DNA of 64,000 nucleotides from assembly GCF_019880545.1 (NCBI RefSeq), contig NZ_JAINVW010000001.1, forward strand, positions 1,116,001 through 1,180,000, given 5' to 3'. The notes under the pieces were generated by a model. The model did no database searches and was not told where the DNA came from. It worked only from the letters and a program-made list of their open reading frames with translations. Position numbers and translations under genes: made by a program. Position 1 is the first letter of the stretch. The number at the start of each line of letters is the position of its first letter. Shown here piece after piece: positions 53,323-62,216 of this stretch. This DNA comes from Flagellimonas meishanensis (GTDB taxonomy: Bacteria; Bacteroidota; Bacteroidia; Flavobacteriales; Flavobacteriaceae).

Positions 53323-53493
53323 ATGAAAAAACTTGTTCATTATCCGAATATATGGCAGACGTATCCTTTTTCAATGGAACTGTTTGCCCATATTGAGAAG
53401 GAAGCCCGTTTGAGGGAAAGCGAGAAGCATGCAAGGAAAGAACTTGTGAAAAAAGAGAAAAAGTCAAAACTGAAACTGGCCTTGGGCTGGTAA
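53323..53493 (+). CDS. 56-residue protein with YPNxWQTxPF N-terminus
   Basis: The ATG at 53323 gives MKKLVHYPNIWQTYPFSMEL, followed by a short highly charged helix (KEARLRESEKHARKELVKKEKKSKLKLALGW). No signal peptide or membrane segment. The first 20 residues match the start of the 184-residue protein at 54496 (YPN-WQT-PF-LFA). Both have the same upstream box and both have a perfect terminator. The longer frame from 53293 lies upstream of the -7 element and is not used. Family unknown; it may be an adaptor or regulator of its larger relative. Confidence 0.65.
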   Translation: MKKLVHYPNIWQTYPFSMELFAHIEKEARLRESEKHARKELVKKEKKSKLKLALGW

Positions 53494-53523
53494 ACATCAA
53501 AAACGAATAGTAAGATCATTAAG

Positions 53524-53548
53524 GGCATCCAATTGGATGCCTTTTTTT
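53524..53548 (+). terminator. Rho-independent terminator after the short WQT gene
   Basis: GGCATCC (53524-53530) pairs with GGATGCC (53535-53541) over AATT, followed by seven T residues. It lies 30 bases after the stop and between convergent genes. Confidence 0.92.
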
Positions 53549-53580
53549 GTTCAAAGTCCTGTGCGATAAACTTTTGGCTT

Positions 53581-54318
53581 TTATTGGGAGTACTTCACTG
53601 CCAATTGGGCCAGTGTGGCTAGGCCAATGAGCAGGATCAACAACAGACTTAGCCGTATAAAGACAACTTGTGGAATGTGGACCAAAATCCGTTTTCCCAA
53701 ATAGGTGCCCACAAAACCGATGACCAATAGAAAGGGAAGGTAGGTGAGCTCCTGTTTTCCGATATACCCGTTGCCATAGTACACAAATGTGCGGGAAAAA
53801 TCGATAAGAAAGTCGATAAAGGCGGAAGTGGCTATAAAGGCACTCTTTTCCAGGTTAAAGGCCGCCATGGTAAGCCCGCGAATGGCACCACCAGTACCCA
53901 GCAAACCTGCCGAAAACCCAGAGAGTGTACCGCCGATAACTGCATTTCTTTTATTTGGAAGGACGATAATTTCCCTTTTGATGAGAAAAAGTAGGGCAAA
54001 GGCCACCAAAAATATGCCCAAAACAATTTCCAGCATTGCAGTTTGGACCAGTTTGGAGAGAAATCCACCCACAATTACAAATAAAACAGAAGGCACTCCA
54101 ATATAGAGCAAAAGCATCTTGTCCAATCCCTTTTTGAACAACAAGATTTTACTGAGATTGCTCGACAGGTGAAAAATAGCGGTCATGCCCAGTACGGAGT
54201 GGAAATCAAAATAGAAATTGCCCAACGGGACAAAAAATACCGAGGAACCAAAACCGCCCACCGTCCCGACTATCTCTGCCAAAAGGGCGAGGAGCAAAAA
54301 GAAATAATTGACTTTCAT
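53581..54318 (-). CDS. TSUP family membrane transporter (TauE/SafE)
   Basis: 245 residues with about eight membrane helices in two halves. Typical features are the glycine-rich first helix (AEIVGTVGGFGSSVFFVPL) and the second-half repeat with GTLSGFSAGLLGTGGAIRG. TSUP proteins export or import small sulfur- or organic anions such as sulfite or sulfoacetate. The gene is embedded between the two WQT genes on the opposite strand. Substrate is unknown. Confidence 0.83.
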   Translation of the reverse strand: MKVNYFFLLLALLAEIVGTVGGFGSSVFFVPLGNFYFDFHSVLGMTAIFHLSSNLSKILLFKKGLDKMLLLYIGVPSVLFVIVGGFLSKLVQTAMLEIVLGIFLVAFALLFLIKREIIVLPNKRNAVIGGTLSGFSAGLLGTGGAIRGLTMAAFNLEKSAFIATSAFIDFLIDFSRTFVYYGNGYIGKQELTYLPFLLVIGFVGTYLGKRILVHIPQVVFIRLSLLLILLIGLATLAQLAVKYSQ

Positions 54319-54401
54319 AGGTTGGTCAAGGATATGCCATCCAAAGGTAAGGAAGAATGTTTTTGTAAAATATTAACACAAAAAATAAAAAAAATGGACA
54401 T

Positions 54402-54470
54402 AAAAGGTAAAATAGCATAGAAACTGGTGAATTCTATGGAAGTAGGGACTTATTAAGTTTCGCAATTTTG
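54402..54470 (+). promoter_or_regulatory. promoter with conserved upstream box for the long WQT protein
   Basis: The box AAAAGGTAAAATAGCATAG (54402-54420, continuing AAACTGG) mirrors the one at 53228. CAATTTTG (54463-54470) matches TAnnTTTG at 7 of 8 positions and starts 43 bases after the box end. The ATG follows at 54496. Confidence 0.62.
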
Positions 54471-54495
54471 CACCGTATTTTAAATACAACGTATT

Positions 54496-55050
54496 ATGAA
54501 GAATAACAAAGTATATCCAAATAAATGGCAAACAGTTCCTTTCACTTTTGATTTGTTTGCCGGATGGGAGGCCCAAGGAAGGCCTGCCAAGGAATTAATT
54601 CTAAAAAATGAAGTTATTAAGAACGGAAATGTTGCTGAAATGACCTTCAATATTTTCCGTTTCAGTGCCGTTGACTCGGAAGGAAGGGAATATTTGATCC
54701 AGGAATTTCCCGAAGACAATGCGGTCACTTTTAAAGGAATGGGATCAGGACATTTCACACGCTTGGGAGGCCTGGTCAATCTTCCTGCAAGGGACTACAC
54801 AGCATTGCGATTTCATTTCAAGCGTTATGGCAACTTGTTGACCTGTGCCGATGGGAGTGAAGAACATGTAAATCAATTGGACCATTTGGATTTCACCATC
54901 GAAAATGGTTTTTCGATTCAAAAAGAGGGGACCATTGAGCTTAAATTATGGTTTGATTTGGTTCCTTTTCAATGGAAACGTCACCTGCGGACACTTCAAA
55001 GCTGGTTTGCCAAGAAGTATGAAAGACCCCGATGGGCGAATAGTTACTAA
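54496..55050 (+). CDS. 184-residue protein with YPNxWQTxPF N-terminus, beta-rich core
   Basis: The start MKNNKVYPNKWQTVPFTFDL matches the 56-residue neighbour. The remainder is beta-rich (AEMTFNIFRFSAVDSEGREYLI, LRFHFKRYGNLLTCADGSE, TIELKLWFDLVPF), weakly like the DUF4382 core but without its signal peptide, so probably cytoplasmic. It ends in a basic helix with WKRHLRTLQSWFAKKYERPRW. No known domain assigned. The shared promoter box and terminator suggest that it works with the short WQT protein. Confidence 0.75.
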   Translation: MKNNKVYPNKWQTVPFTFDLFAGWEAQGRPAKELILKNEVIKNGNVAEMTFNIFRFSAVDSEGREYLIQEFPEDNAVTFKGMGSGHFTRLGGLVNLPARDYTALRFHFKRYGNLLTCADGSEEHVNQLDHLDFTIENGFSIQKEGTIELKLWFDLVPFQWKRHLRTLQSWFAKKYERPRWANSY

Positions 55051-55073
55051 TCCTGACCCCGCAAAATAATGGA

Positions 55074-55101
55074 AAAAGGCACCAAATAGGTGCCTTTTTT
55101 A
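55074..55101. terminator. bidirectional terminator between the long WQT gene and the serine hydrolase
   Basis: AAAAGGCACC (55074-55083) pairs with GGTGCCTTTT (55089-55098) over AAATA, with T or A tracts on both sides. It sits 23 bases after the WQT stop and directly at the serine hydrolase stop. Confidence 0.9.
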
Positions 55102-56601
55102 TTTTGTCTTGACAAAGGTTTCCCCAAATATTTCCAACGAGGCCACTTTCCCTGAAGTTCCAATTTGAAAATTGAAATCCATCACGGCATGAAAAGGATT
55201 TGCCTTGGTAGACTTGAACGCGTTGTAATGCCAATGGTAGGCGGATAATTTAAAAAAATTGTTGAAATCCATATCAAAACCATTATTCGATGATCTTATA
55301 TGGACCTGCCCCAACATGGAGTGCTCGTAAGTGCCTTCGTAGGCTTGTAAAGGCAATGTGGTGCTGGTTCCAGAGACTCGTTCAGCTTTGCTTTTCTTCA
55401 AATCCTCCACTTGTTTTTCCCGGAAACCGGCATAGAGATCAAATATCTCTTTGTGCCAATCCCGACTGTCGTCATTAAACGCAAAGAGGTCCATGGCCTT
55501 GTACATGATGGCGTGGCGCAGCTCGGCATGATCTAGGTTGGCAAAAACATAAACGGCCAAATCTTTATCTCTAATTATGCCGCAAATGGCAACTAAACCT
55601 CCTATGCTGCCGGTATGAAAGTCGAGTTTCTCACCCCGATAATCATGCTGAAACCATCCCAAACCATAGGTTTTCCAATGCGGTTTGGTCAATTGCTGTG
55701 TGGGATAGAACGATTCATCGGTAACAAAACTGTGCGGTTTAAAAAGATAATCGAACGTGGACTTGCTGAGGATGGTATCCTGCCCGACCGCTGCATCGTT
55801 GACCAAATATTTCAGATAGTTGCCCATATCGGATAGGCTGGCCCAGATCATTCCCGCGGCGCCGATTTGGTCCGAAAGATTATAGTCGATGGTTACCATG
55901 CCATCTTCAATGTCGTTGAGGTAGGGGGTAGTGTAATTTCCTTTTTTGAATATATCCCCCGATTTAGCAACGGCATCTTTCATACCAATGGGTTCGAAGA
56001 TGTTTTCTCGTACAAAATCCGTCCAATGTTGCCCACTCACGGCCTCAATAACCTCACCAGCGATGGCATACATTATATTATTATAATCAAAACCACCTCG
56101 GACCGGGTAGGTTTTTGGGGAATACGCAAATCGTTCAATCGTCTTTTTAGTGGAGGTGCTGTCCAGCACCCACAGCAAATCGGCCTGTTGTATGCCCAAA
56201 TTGTGTGTCAACAAATCCTGTACACGGGCCTCCTCGGTGATGAATGCATCCGAAAGTTTAAAATGAGGTAGGTGCTGCCGCACTTTGTCCGTCCACTTCA
56301 GTTTTCCTTGATCCACCAAAATGCCCAATGCCATGGACACTATTGCCTTGGTAGTACTCGCCATGGTAAACAGCGTGTGCTCATCCACCGGAGCCTTGGT
56401 GTTCAAATTTTTTACTCCGTAGGTTTTCTTGAAAACGATTTCACCATCTTGCACCACCACAGCGGCTAAACCGGGGATTTTCCAATCTTCTATGCCTTTT
56501 TCGATCATGGCATCTAATTGATCGGATTTTGAACTTTGCTGGGCATAAGCCAATTGGAATATCAAAAGAAGGGTGGTGAGGGAAAGCAAATGGATTTTCA
56601 T
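55099..56601 (-). CDS. beta-lactamase-fold serine hydrolase (class C/PBP4* type)
   Basis: 500 residues from ATG 56601, which gives a clean signal peptide (MKIHLLSLTTLLLIFQLAYA, cleaved before QQ). The frame extends upstream to 56643 without a signal and is rejected. SxxK is S82-T-T-K85 in TMASTTKAIVSM. The second motif is YNN in GGFDYNNIMYAIAG, and HTGSIGG is the third. A C-terminal 110-residue domain (about 390-500) resembles DUF3471. It is periplasmic, with likely peptide or ester hydrolysis; the substrate is unknown. Confidence 0.88.
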   Translation of the reverse strand: MKIHLLSLTTLLLIFQLAYAQQSSKSDQLDAMIEKGIEDWKIPGLAAVVVQDGEIVFKKTYGVKNLNTKAPVDEHTLFTMASTTKAIVSMALGILVDQGKLKWTDKVRQHLPHFKLSDAFITEEARVQDLLTHNLGIQQADLLWVLDSTSTKKTIERFAYSPKTYPVRGGFDYNNIMYAIAGEVIEAVSGQHWTDFVRENIFEPIGMKDAVAKSGDIFKKGNYTTPYLNDIEDGMVTIDYNLSDQIGAAGMIWASLSDMGNYLKYLVNDAAVGQDTILSKSTFDYLFKPHSFVTDESFYPTQQLTKPHWKTYGLGWFQHDYRGEKLDFHTGSIGGLVAICGIIRDKDLAVYVFANLDHAELRHAIMYKAMDLFAFNDDSRDWHKEIFDLYAGFREKQVEDLKKSKAERVSGTSTTLPLQAYEGTYEHSMLGQVHIRSSNNGFDMDFNNFFKLSAYHWHYNAFKSTKANPFHAVMDFNFQIGTSGKVASLEIFGETFVKTK

Positions 56602-56676
56602 AAGTGAAAATAATGGATTAACGGTTGCCCCACTAAGATACAATGAAATGTATTGAGATCAGAAAGAGTCCAATGG

Positions 56677-57282
56677 TCAAGGGGAACTTTCCTCACCCTT
56701 ACCATTGTAAAAATTATTGAGGATGGACTCCATTTCTTCCCTGCCATGGGTGATGTTCTCTATTTTGGACCACATGCCTTCCGGTAGAATGGATTCCAAG
56801 GGCTGTTCCAACTTGGTGATCTGGCCAAAGACCTTTTTGATCTTGTTGTCCCAGACCTTGTAGTATTTCAACAGGTCATCCGGATATACAACTTTCCTCC
56901 GGGTGCCCTCGTCCGCTGCCCTAAAGGGCAGAGGGATGTTCAGGTAGCCATAATCGTCGGTAAGTTGTTCGCCGGGTCTAATGTCGCGAATGGCGATTTC
57001 AAAATCGTAGGCCGTGGTAAGGCAGTTGGAGTTGAAACTATGGTTCACATACCGCCCATTGTCCCAACAGAGGATGTAGTTGCCCTTGTTGTTGCGGAAG
57101 GTGTAGGTGTCCAAAATGTTTTGATAGATGGGGTTCATTTCCTGGAGCTCGAGCGGGGTAAATTCCCGATCTAGTTTGTCCAAAACCCAAGTGATGGTCC
57201 CCGCAGGGATAAATTTCGTGGCCACTACGCCATAGCCAATTTCACCATTGATAAATTTTAACTCCGTATCTGGATGGATCAT
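56677..57282 (-). CDS. SET domain-containing protein
   Basis: 201 residues. SET-domain signatures are GEIGYGVVATKFIPAGTITW at the N-terminus, RYVNHSFNSNCLTT (NHS core) and RDIRPGEQLTDDYGYL (the GEELxxDYG element with the catalytic tyrosine region). A C-terminal helix-rich tail follows, without the usual post-SET cysteines. Bacterial SET proteins methylate lysines in unknown proteins. It is a single gene with no methylation partner in view. Confidence 0.82.
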   Translation of the reverse strand: MIHPDTELKFINGEIGYGVVATKFIPAGTITWVLDKLDREFTPLELQEMNPIYQNILDTYTFRNNKGNYILCWDNGRYVNHSFNSNCLTTAYDFEIAIRDIRPGEQLTDDYGYLNIPLPFRAADEGTRRKVVYPDDLLKYYKVWDNKIKKVFGQITKLEQPLESILPEGMWSKIENITHGREEMESILNNFYNGKGEESSP

Positions 57283-57469
57283 TTTTGTACCTTATTAAAA
57301 AGTGAATTGAAGGTATAAAATTGTTGGATATGTTTTTCGCCAATTTATGGGGTGCATACTCTTGATTTTTATTGCTGTATACAGGTAATTTTAACAAGGC
57401 TTGAGAATAATTTGGTGTTGATTGCGAATGATAAGACCTCTACCAAAGGCCTAGTTTATTTCAATTTTT

Positions 57470-58156
57470 CTAATCTTCAACCGCTGGAGGTGGTGGAGGT
57501 GGTGGAGGTAGTAAATCCAAAACACTCGTTGTTTCAAAAAGTATGGTATACCGATAGTACCCTTCACCCATTTCAGCATTGGCCTTGGTAAATTGCTTTT
57601 CGATATAGGCAAGGGTCTCCTTGGTCTTTAACATGGGATATTTGTCCTCTATAAATAGATGGACCAAAACTTGCTTTAGGACCGCTTGCCCATAGGAGTC
57701 AAAGTGATCAATATGCTTCATGGTTTTGAGTTGGTCACTTAGGCTGGAAATGGGATAAAGGGCCCTGTAATCCGCAGAGAAATTTTTTAAGGAATCATTT
57801 TTAATATGGATGGAATTACGATTAAAATAACAGGAAATAATATTTCTATCTGGGCAATCTGTATGGCCAAATTGATGGTATAAGGTATCATTTAAATGAA
57901 AAAAAAGGCCAGTATACTTGTCTTCGCATGACAATAGTTGCATTCTCTCAATTAGGCCACTGAAATTTGGGATTTCGTCAAGGTAAATCAATCCAAAATT
58001 TGGTTCAGACCGATGTTTTATAAATTTACTGGAAAAGACCATAGGACCAGAAAGTTTCCCATAGGTCCCATCCTGACTATTTTCTGATGAGGAATCGCAA
58101 CCAATAGGGAGGTTGGTCAAGAACAATAGAAGCGCAAATTTTATATGTTTTTCCAT
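57470..58156 (-). CDS. putative lipoprotein with poly-proline C-terminus
   Basis: 228 residues. Signal ending LPIGC gives a lipobox cysteine at residue 20, so it should be a lipoprotein. The body is soluble, with CEDKYTGLFFHLND and CPDRNIISCYFNR regions, and the end is LPPPPPPPPAVED, encoded by GGTGGA/GGT repeats seen at 57484-57510 on the plus strand. No family recognised. It is next to polA on the same strand, with 36 bases between them. Confidence 0.68.
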   Translation of the reverse strand: MEKHIKFALLLFLTNLPIGCDSSSENSQDGTYGKLSGPMVFSSKFIKHRSEPNFGLIYLDEIPNFSGLIERMQLLSCEDKYTGLFFHLNDTLYHQFGHTDCPDRNIISCYFNRNSIHIKNDSLKNFSADYRALYPISSLSDQLKTMKHIDHFDSYGQAVLKQVLVHLFIEDKYPMLKTKETLAYIEKQFTKANAEMGEGYYRYTILFETTSVLDLLPPPPPPPPAVED

Positions 58157-58192
58157 GTTGGCATTAAATCAAAAATTATGCCTTATCGATGC

Positions 58193-61027
58193 TTAATGCG
58201 CCTCCAACCAGTTTTCGCCAACCCCCACTTCCACATCCAAGGGTACCGCCAAATCATAGGCACTTTCCATTTCAGTTTTGATAAGTTCCTTCATGGTTTC
58301 CAACTCGGGCTTGTAGCAATCGAACACCAATTCATCGTGCACTTGCAAGAGCATTTTGGTCTTGTACTTTCCTTCGGAAAGCTTTTTGTGGATGTTGATC
58401 ATAGCAATTTTGATGATGTCCGCCGCACTCCCTTGAATGGGTGCATTCACCGCGTTGCGTTCCGCCGCCCCGCGCACCACCTGGTTGCCAGCATTGATGT
58501 CCTTTAGATAGCGACGACGGCCCAAAACGGTCTGTACGTAGCCATGTTCCCGAGCAAAATCAATTTGTTCACTGATGTAATTGCGTAGTTTGGGATAGGT
58601 TTTGTAATAGGTATCGATAAGGTCCTTGGCCTCGGTACGGCTCAAATCCGTTTGGTTGCTTAACCCAAAGGCCGAAACGCCATAAATGATCCCGAAATTT
58701 ACCGTTTTGGCATTACTACGCTGCTCCCGGGTCACTTCGTCAATAGGCACGTTGAACACTTTTGATGCTGTGGACGCATGAATGTCCTCCCCATTCTTAA
58801 AGGCAGAGATCATGGTGTCTTCCTCGCTCAGGGCCGCAATGATGCGTAGTTCTATCTGTGAATAATCTGCGGAAAGCAGCACATGGTCTTCATCCCTTGG
58901 AATAAAAGCCTTACGAACCTGACGGCCCCGTTCGGTACGGATGGGGATGTTCTGTAAATTGGGGTTGTTGCTGCTCAAACGTCCCGTGGCGGCCACGGTC
59001 TGCATATAATCGGTATGCACCCGCCCACTGTGTTTTTGTACCTCGTTGGGGAGGGCGTCCACGTAGGTGCTCTTCAATTTGGTGAGCCCTCTGTATTCCA
59101 GTACATTTTTTATGATCTCATGGTCCTTGGCCAAATAGGAAAGTACATCCTCGGCGGTGGAATATTGTCCCGTTTTGGTCTTTTTGGGCTTGTCCACCAG
59201 CTTCAGCTTGTCAAACAAGATGTCGCCCAATTGCTTGGGGGAAGCAATATTGAACTGCTCCCCGGCCTGCTCATAGATTTTGGTTTCCAGATTCTTGATG
59301 TCCGCATCCAATTCTTTGGAGAGTTCCTTTAGAAAATGTTCATCCAGGTTGATGCCCTCACGTTCCATATCCGCCAGCACGCGAAGCAGTGGAATTTCAA
59401 TGTCCTCAAACAATTTATCGGTATGGGCCTCTTTTAGTTCGGGCCTGAACTTTTGTGAAAGTTGGAAGGTTACATCAGCGTCTTCCACAGCATATTCAGT
59501 CTGTTTTTCCAGGGGAACTTCACGCATGCTCAGCTGGTTCTTTCCTTTTTTGCCGATGAGTTCGGTGATGGAAACCGGGGTGTAGTTGAGGTAGGTTTCG
59601 GAAAGTACGTCCATATTGTGTCGCATATCGGGGTTGATGAGGTAATGGGCCAACATGGTGTCGAACAGTTTCCCCTTGACTTCAACGCCGTAATTCTGCA
59701 TCACCTTGATATCGTATTTTAGGTTCTGCCCAATTTTTTCAATGGACTCGGTTTCAAAGAAGGGGCGCAATTTTTCAATCAATGGCATGGCATCGTTTTT
59801 CCCTTCGGGAAAGGGCACATAGAACCCCTTGCCAACTTCCCAACTGAAGGCAATGCCTACCAATTCGGCCTCCAACGGATTGATGGAAGTGGTCTCCGTG
59901 TCAAAACAGACGGAGGGCTGCTCCATCAATTTTTTCAGGAAGAGGTCCAAACCCAAACCCTGCTGCACAGTCTGATAGAAATGGGGCACATCGGCAATGG
60001 TTCGCCTACTGTTGATATCCTTTATGGTAGCGGGTGCTTCGGTGGGATCGCCTCCAAAAAGTGTAAACTGTCCGCTACCTGCCACTTTGGCCTCCTGTTT
60101 TGCGGTTTCGGTACTGGTGACCTGGGGACCCGCTTCGGCCTCACCCGAAAATATCTTGATGAACTGTTCCTTGAGCCTTCGGAACTCGAGTTCCTCAAAA
60201 ATTTCCTGTACTTTTTCGGCATCGGGAGGGCACATTTCATAATCTTCGGCATGAAAGGTCACATCACAATCGGTCTTTATTTCTGCCAATTGGCGGGAAA
60301 GTCGGCCCAGCTCGGCATGTTCCTCCACCTTCTCCTTCATTTTGCCCGTTAGCTTGTCCGTATTGCTCAACAAGCCTTCCAGGGACCCAAAATCCTCCAA
60401 GAATTTTTTGGCCGTCTTATCGCCGACACCGGGCAGGCCCGGAATGTTGTCGCTGGTATCGCCCATCATCCCCAAATAGTCGATCACCTGCTCGGGTCGT
60501 TCCACACCAAAACGTTTCTGTACTTCGGGAATACCCCAAATTTCAATGCCATTGCCCATTCGCGCCGGACGATACATGAAAATGTTTTCGCTGACCAATT
60601 GGCCAAAATCCTTATCGGGCGTCACCATAAATACCTTATAGTTTTCTTTTTCTGCCTGCTTGGCCAAGGTGCCTATAAGGTCATCGGCTTCGTAGCCTTC
60701 CAATTCGACCACAGGAATTTTCATGGCCTTCAATATTTTTTGGATATAGGGCACTGCGATGCGAATGGCATCGGGAGTTTCATCCCGATTGGCCTTGTAG
60801 TCCTCAAAAAGGTCCGTGCGCTCCACACTGCCACCCTTGTCGAATGCCACTGCCAAATGGTCGGGCTGTTCCCGTTTGATCACATCAAAAAGGGAATTCA
60901 TAAATCCCATGATGGCAGAGGTGTCCATGCCTTTGGAATTGATTCGGGGGTTTTTGATCAAGGCATAGTAGCCACGGAAAATTAGAGCATAGGCATCAAG
61001 CAGGAAAAGTCGTTTTTGGTCGGACAT
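58193..61027 (-). CDS. polA: DNA polymerase I
   Basis: 944 residues with all three domains. The 5' nuclease is at 1-300 (LFLLDAYALIFRGYYAL, GDTSDNIPGLPGVGDKTA). The 3'-5' exonuclease is at about 345-525 and has an intact DxE (CFDTETTSINP). The polymerase domain carries the motif A region DYSQIELRIIAAL and motif C QVHDELVFD. It fills gaps and removes RNA primers. The conserved exonuclease residues indicate proofreading. Confidence 0.96.
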   Translation of the reverse strand: MSDQKRLFLLDAYALIFRGYYALIKNPRINSKGMDTSAIMGFMNSLFDVIKREQPDHLAVAFDKGGSVERTDLFEDYKANRDETPDAIRIAVPYIQKILKAMKIPVVELEGYEADDLIGTLAKQAEKENYKVFMVTPDKDFGQLVSENIFMYRPARMGNGIEIWGIPEVQKRFGVERPEQVIDYLGMMGDTSDNIPGLPGVGDKTAKKFLEDFGSLEGLLSNTDKLTGKMKEKVEEHAELGRLSRQLAEIKTDCDVTFHAEDYEMCPPDAEKVQEIFEELEFRRLKEQFIKIFSGEAEAGPQVTSTETAKQEAKVAGSGQFTLFGGDPTEAPATIKDINSRRTIADVPHFYQTVQQGLGLDLFLKKLMEQPSVCFDTETTSINPLEAELVGIAFSWEVGKGFYVPFPEGKNDAMPLIEKLRPFFETESIEKIGQNLKYDIKVMQNYGVEVKGKLFDTMLAHYLINPDMRHNMDVLSETYLNYTPVSITELIGKKGKNQLSMREVPLEKQTEYAVEDADVTFQLSQKFRPELKEAHTDKLFEDIEIPLLRVLADMEREGINLDEHFLKELSKELDADIKNLETKIYEQAGEQFNIASPKQLGDILFDKLKLVDKPKKTKTGQYSTAEDVLSYLAKDHEIIKNVLEYRGLTKLKSTYVDALPNEVQKHSGRVHTDYMQTVAATGRLSSNNPNLQNIPIRTERGRQVRKAFIPRDEDHVLLSADYSQIELRIIAALSEEDTMISAFKNGEDIHASTASKVFNVPIDEVTREQRSNAKTVNFGIIYGVSAFGLSNQTDLSRTEAKDLIDTYYKTYPKLRNYISEQIDFAREHGYVQTVLGRRRYLKDINAGNQVVRGAAERNAVNAPIQGSAADIIKIAMINIHKKLSEGKYKTKMLLQVHDELVFDCYKPELETMKELIKTEMESAYDLAVPLDVEVGVGENWLEAH

Positions 61028-61185
61028 GTTGTTCAGTTATCAATTAGCAATGTTCAATAAACAATAAGCAATGTGCAATAGGCAGGTTTTAAAAGTACGA
61101 ATTGCTGTTTGAAAGACACAAGAAATTAGAGTCAAGAGTCAAGACATTTTGGTTCTTGTGTCTAGTAGCGCAGCGGTCTTGTTTT
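61028..61185. repeat. AT-rich gap with direct and inverted repeats
   Basis: The 158 bases between polA and the asparaginase-like gene contain AGCAATGTTCAATA and AGCAATGTGCAATA as near-identical direct repeats, and GAGTCAAGAGTCAAG as tandem 7-mers. A perfect inverted repeat is GACACAAGAA (61115-61124) with TTCTTGTGTC (61153-61162). No gene is visible. Such AT-rich microrepeats are known from flavobacterial gaps, and similar ones appear at 51298-51390. Confidence 0.45.
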
Positions 61186-62175
61186 TCATTCATAAAAACT
61201 GCTTACTTCCTTGTTATCATGACCATTTTCCGTATACTCTCGATACGTGAATCCTGGATGCACACAGTAACCACCGGTTTCCCCCTGTTTGTTGATGGCC
61301 AAAAACCCAATCTGGAAATCCTTGCGGCCTTCATTCTTCTTCATGATTCGTTTCACCCCTTCTTCGCAGGCTTCTTGGGGGCTCATTCCCTGTCGCATGA
61401 GTTCCACGATCAAAAAACTGCCCACGGTGCGGATGACTTCTTCACCAACACCTGTGGCAGTGGCACCGCCCACTTCATTATCCACATACAAACCGGCCCC
61501 GATAATCGGTGAATCCCCCACACGACCAGCCACTTTATAGGCCATACCACTGGTGGTGCAAGCTCCGGCAATGTCCCCATTCTTGTCAATGGCGAGCATG
61601 CCAATGGTATCGTGGTTCTCTATGTTGATGGTAGTCTCATATTTTGAAGTTTTTAGCCACTCCCCATATTGCATTCGGGTACTTTCGGTCAATAGATCTT
61701 CTTTTTGGAATCCTTGTTCATAAGCGAATTTTTCAGCAGCTTTTCCTGCCAAAATGATATGGGGGGTCTCCTCCATGACCTTTCTGGCCACGGAAACGGG
61801 ATGTACTATGTTTTGAAGGTAGACCACGGAACCGCAGTTGCCATCCTTGTCCATGATGCAGGCATCGAGAGTAACGTTGCCGTCACGGTCGGGCCTGCCG
61901 CCCTTGCCTACGGTTTCGTTTGTTACATCGGCTTCCTCAACCATCACGCCCTGTTCCACGGCATCCAAAGAAGTGCCTCCTGAGTTCAACACTTCCCAGG
62001 CCTTGGCAGTGGCATTATGAAAGTTCCAGGTGCATACGGTAATGGGCCTTATGGGTGTTGAAATGGTCATTGGAGCTTCAGGTTTGTTTTCAGTCTTGCA
62101 GGAAGCCAAGGCGGAGGCTGATACGATTCCTACCGTTCCCAGGCTTGAATTTTTTAGGAACTTGCGTCTTTCCAT
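61186..62175 (-). CDS. N4-(beta-N-acetylglucosaminyl)-L-asparaginase-like protein (T2 family), exported
   Basis: 329 residues. The Tat-like N-terminus MERRKFLKNSSLGTVGIVSA is followed by LASC26, a lipobox, so it is probably a Tat-exported lipoprotein. The autoproteolytic nucleophile threonine T190 lies in ENHDTIGMLAID, with GACTTSGMAYK and GRVGDSPIIGAGLYVDN following, the T2 family hallmarks. In the family it removes N-linked glycans or isoaspartyl groups by hydrolysing GlcNAc-Asn bonds. It could take up glycopeptide nutrients from outside. It is divergent from cutC with only 41 bases between them. Confidence 0.88.
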   Translation of the reverse strand: MERRKFLKNSSLGTVGIVSASALASCKTENKPEAPMTISTPIRPITVCTWNFHNATAKAWEVLNSGGTSLDAVEQGVMVEEADVTNETVGKGGRPDRDGNVTLDACIMDKDGNCGSVVYLQNIVHPVSVARKVMEETPHIILAGKAAEKFAYEQGFQKEDLLTESTRMQYGEWLKTSKYETTINIENHDTIGMLAIDKNGDIAGACTTSGMAYKVAGRVGDSPIIGAGLYVDNEVGGATATGVGEEVIRTVGSFLIVELMRQGMSPQEACEEGVKRIMKKNEGRKDFQIGFLAINKQGETGGYCVHPGFTYREYTENGHDNKEVSSFYE

Positions 62176-62216
62176 GGAAATGGATGTTTATTTTTAAGGG
62201 CCATAAATATAGCAAT

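Noticed and set aside
57484..57510. GGTGGA/GGT tandem repeat, possible microsatellite or CRISPR-like unit
   Set aside because: It is in frame and encodes the poly-proline tail of a lipoprotein on the minus strand.
61040..61085. Possible CRISPR array from repeated AGCAATG units
   Set aside because: Only two imperfect short copies with no spacers of constant length and no cas genes in the window.
62055..62216. 54-codon N-terminal extension of cutC
   Set aside because: It overlaps the divergent asparaginase-like gene including its start, and the family N-terminus begins at 62217.
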